Positions 62,826-64,000 of a DNA stretch of 64,000 nt are shown in pieces (the first letter of the stretch is position 1; each line of letters starts with the position of its first letter). The translations under genes and the position numbers were made by a program. The stretch is from Sporomusa termitida (GTDB taxonomy: Bacteria > Bacillota > Negativicutes > Sporomusales > Sporomusaceae). Under the pieces are notes generated by a model. It saw nothing but the letters and a program-made list of their open reading frames with translations. It was not told the origin of the DNA and made no database searches. The stretch covers positions 3,784,501 to 3,848,500 of the forward strand of contig NZ_CP036259.1 of the NCBI RefSeq assembly GCF_007641255.1. Reading direction: 5' to 3'.

Positions 62826-63821
62826 TCATAAACCTGACTCCCTTCTGTTGAGGCTGTTATTAGTCCCTCCCCCGCTGGCGGCAGCACTGCCGTGCTCCCG
62901 GGCCGCTGAATAAAACCGGTATTTGTTCTTACCATTATTTTTTGCCATGTACATAGCTATATCGGCATTTTTAATCAACGTGTCTGCATCCAGACCATGC
63001 TGCGGACAAAGGGCAATCCCGGTGCTTACCGACAAAAAAAATTCGCAGTTATCCAAGCAAAAAGGATACATAAACACCTGCCTGATAGAAGCTGCTGTTG
63101 TGGCGGCCGCCGCCGCCACTTCCTGCCCGCTGCCGCCCTGCAGAAGCACAAGAAATTCATCGCCGCCAATTCTGGCCAGCATCGCCCCGGGACCCAGAAC
63201 AGTCTTAATCCGCTCAACCACCTGCTTCAATGCCGAATCGCCGCAGGCGTGGCCTAAATTGTCATTGAGCAGTTTAAAATCATCCAAATCAAGAAACAGC
63301 ACCGCCAAGGTCCTGTTATCCCGGTCCCCGGCGAGCGCCGCGGCGATCTGCTCGTAACACCGGCGGCGGTTAGGCAAACCGGTAAGATAGTCATAATTGG
63401 CATGATATTGGACCAGGGCGGCGGCAGCCCTGCTGTCTCTGATTTCCTGCTGCAGGTCCGCATTACACGCCTCTAGCTCCGCGAGCTTACGCTCTATTTC
63501 CGCCGGGATTACCCCTAACTGCGTATTTCGCCCCCTGGCCCGGTCACAGCGGTCCGCACTATAAAGGAGAAATTGCCAGAACACGCTGCAGAAGACACAC
63601 CAGCTGCAGGCGGCAAGAAATCGCCAATAAGCCGGGACATTCCTTATCAGGGCAGCAGCAACCGCCAAAACCAATACACATACTATTCCATATACCAGCA
63701 GCAACAGGCGGCTCAGCTTACGGGTACGGCTGGCCTGATACCCGCGAAAGCCGTTGTAGAGGCTCATAATTGCGCTGCCAAAAGCTATAAAACCAGCAAT
63801 AAGCAAATTATCCTCTCTCAT
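62826..63821 (-). CDS. Diguanylate cyclase with membrane anchor
   Basis: A 331-residue protein: two or three N-terminal helices (about 1-90), a coiled-coil linker, and a GGDEF domain (YDYLTGLPNRRRCYEQI, IGGDEFLVLL). It makes cyclic di-GMP at the membrane. No RxxD inhibitory site precedes the GGDEF motif in the expected place. It is next to an EAL/HDOD gene that would break c-di-GMP down, and the HD-GYP protein at 22333 is a third enzyme of the same pathway. Confidence 0.92.
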   Translation of the reverse strand: MREDNLLIAGFIAFGSAIMSLYNGFRGYQASRTRKLSRLLLLVYGIVCVLVLAVAAALIRNVPAYWRFLAACSWCVFCSVFWQFLLYSADRCDRARGRNTQLGVIPAEIERKLAELEACNADLQQEIRDSRAAAALVQYHANYDYLTGLPNRRRCYEQIAAALAGDRDNRTLAVLFLDLDDFKLLNDNLGHACGDSALKQVVERIKTVLGPGAMLARIGGDEFLVLLQGGSGQEVAAAAATTAASIRQVFMYPFCLDNCEFFLSVSTGIALCPQHGLDADTLIKNADIAMYMAKNNGKNKYRFYSAAREHGSAAASGGGTNNSLNRRESGL

Positions 63822-63845
63822 TTTGTCTTACCTCGCAACCCTGAG

Positions 63846-64000
63846 TTAATAATTGGCCACAACCTGGTCATGGGCCCATAATAAGGATTCACGATAAGAT
63901 TTGGCCACATCCTGCTCATTGATTCCCAGCTCAGCCACACACCCGGCATAAGCCTGCCATTCGCCTTGCTCATAAGTCCTGATCAGCTTATACAGCATTA
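63846..64000 (-). CDS. EAL/HDOD-type protein, 3' end only
   Basis: The last 50 codons (ending ...WAHDQVVANY) of a gene running off the window. The LIRTYEQGEWQAYAGCVAELGI...YRESLLWAHD block matches the C-terminal HDOD/EAL (YuxH-type) region of c-di-GMP phosphodiesterase relatives. The catalytic EAL part lies outside the window, so the call rests on the tail alone. Confidence 0.62.
   Translation of the reverse strand, partial: MLYKLIRTYEQGEWQAYAGCVAELGINEQDVAKSYRESLLWAHDQVVANY

Overview
The window looks like chromosomal DNA of an anaerobic, spore-forming, outer-membrane-bearing Firmicute, most likely a Sporomusaceae-type Negativicute. The reasons are a mix of Firmicute regulation (HutP, a T-box, a putative CtsR site, strong GGAGG ribosome sites), anaerobe enzymes (rubrerythrin, a type-E fumarate reductase, a hydrogenase-like sensor, the YgeW/X/Y cluster), a SPOCS-domain spore-type protein and a KpsS/LipB-type capsule glycosyltransferase that is otherwise typical of diderm bacteria. 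The taxon is inferred; no rRNA or tRNA gene was seen.

Layout. 0.2-7 kb: ygeX-ygeY-ygeW-arcC, the lower branch of anaerobic purine/urate breakdown (diaminopropionate, ureido groups, carbamoyl phosphate, ATP), behind a near-perfect sigma-54 promoter with two palindromic upstream sites and next to its own sigma-54 activator. 7-11.5 kb: a FliB-like protein, a RAYT transposase with its REP palindromes, a capsule transferase and a DUF3786 protein. 11.5-15.7 kb: a histidine-use block (hutP, hutH, amino-acid permease) in which hutH and the permease each carry a leader with a HutP-type triplet site (three NAG spaced by four) next to a terminator. 15.8-25.4 kb: small proteins, transporters, a heptad-repeat protein, HelD, an HD hydrolase and a histidine kinase/HD-GYP pair.

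25.8-34.2 kb: an orphan substrate-binding protein; an alanine-type T-box driving an Lrp regulator plus aminotransferase; a P1 peptidase; a 33-residue membrane peptide; a soluble chemotaxis receptor fused to a [FeFe]-hydrogenase-like domain; and a DEAD-box helicase. 34.3-47.6 kb: phosphoesterases, an M29 aminopeptidase, a broken pdxY remnant, an AraC/EamA/MATE group, an MFS-LarA operon and rubrerythrin. 47.8-55.7 kb: small metabolic and signalling genes, a persulfide-dioxygenase/rhodanese fusion, a SPOCS protein carrying a Cys/Asp/His-rich insert, and a LysR regulator. 55.9-64 kb: a FrdABE/SdhABE operon whose iron-sulfur subunit is split by an in-frame TAG, an accessory dnaK-dnaJ pair with a CtsR-like site, and c-di-GMP genes.

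Three repeat families recur between genes: RAYT-linked REP palindromes, a related AAAGAACCGTCC palindrome family, and a roughly 160-230 bp interspersed element with inverted ends. The points most worth follow-up are the twin HutP attenuators, the TAG-split fumarate reductase subunit, the hydrogenase-like chemoreceptor lacking the proton-relay cysteine, and the sigma-54/UAS architecture of the purine cluster.
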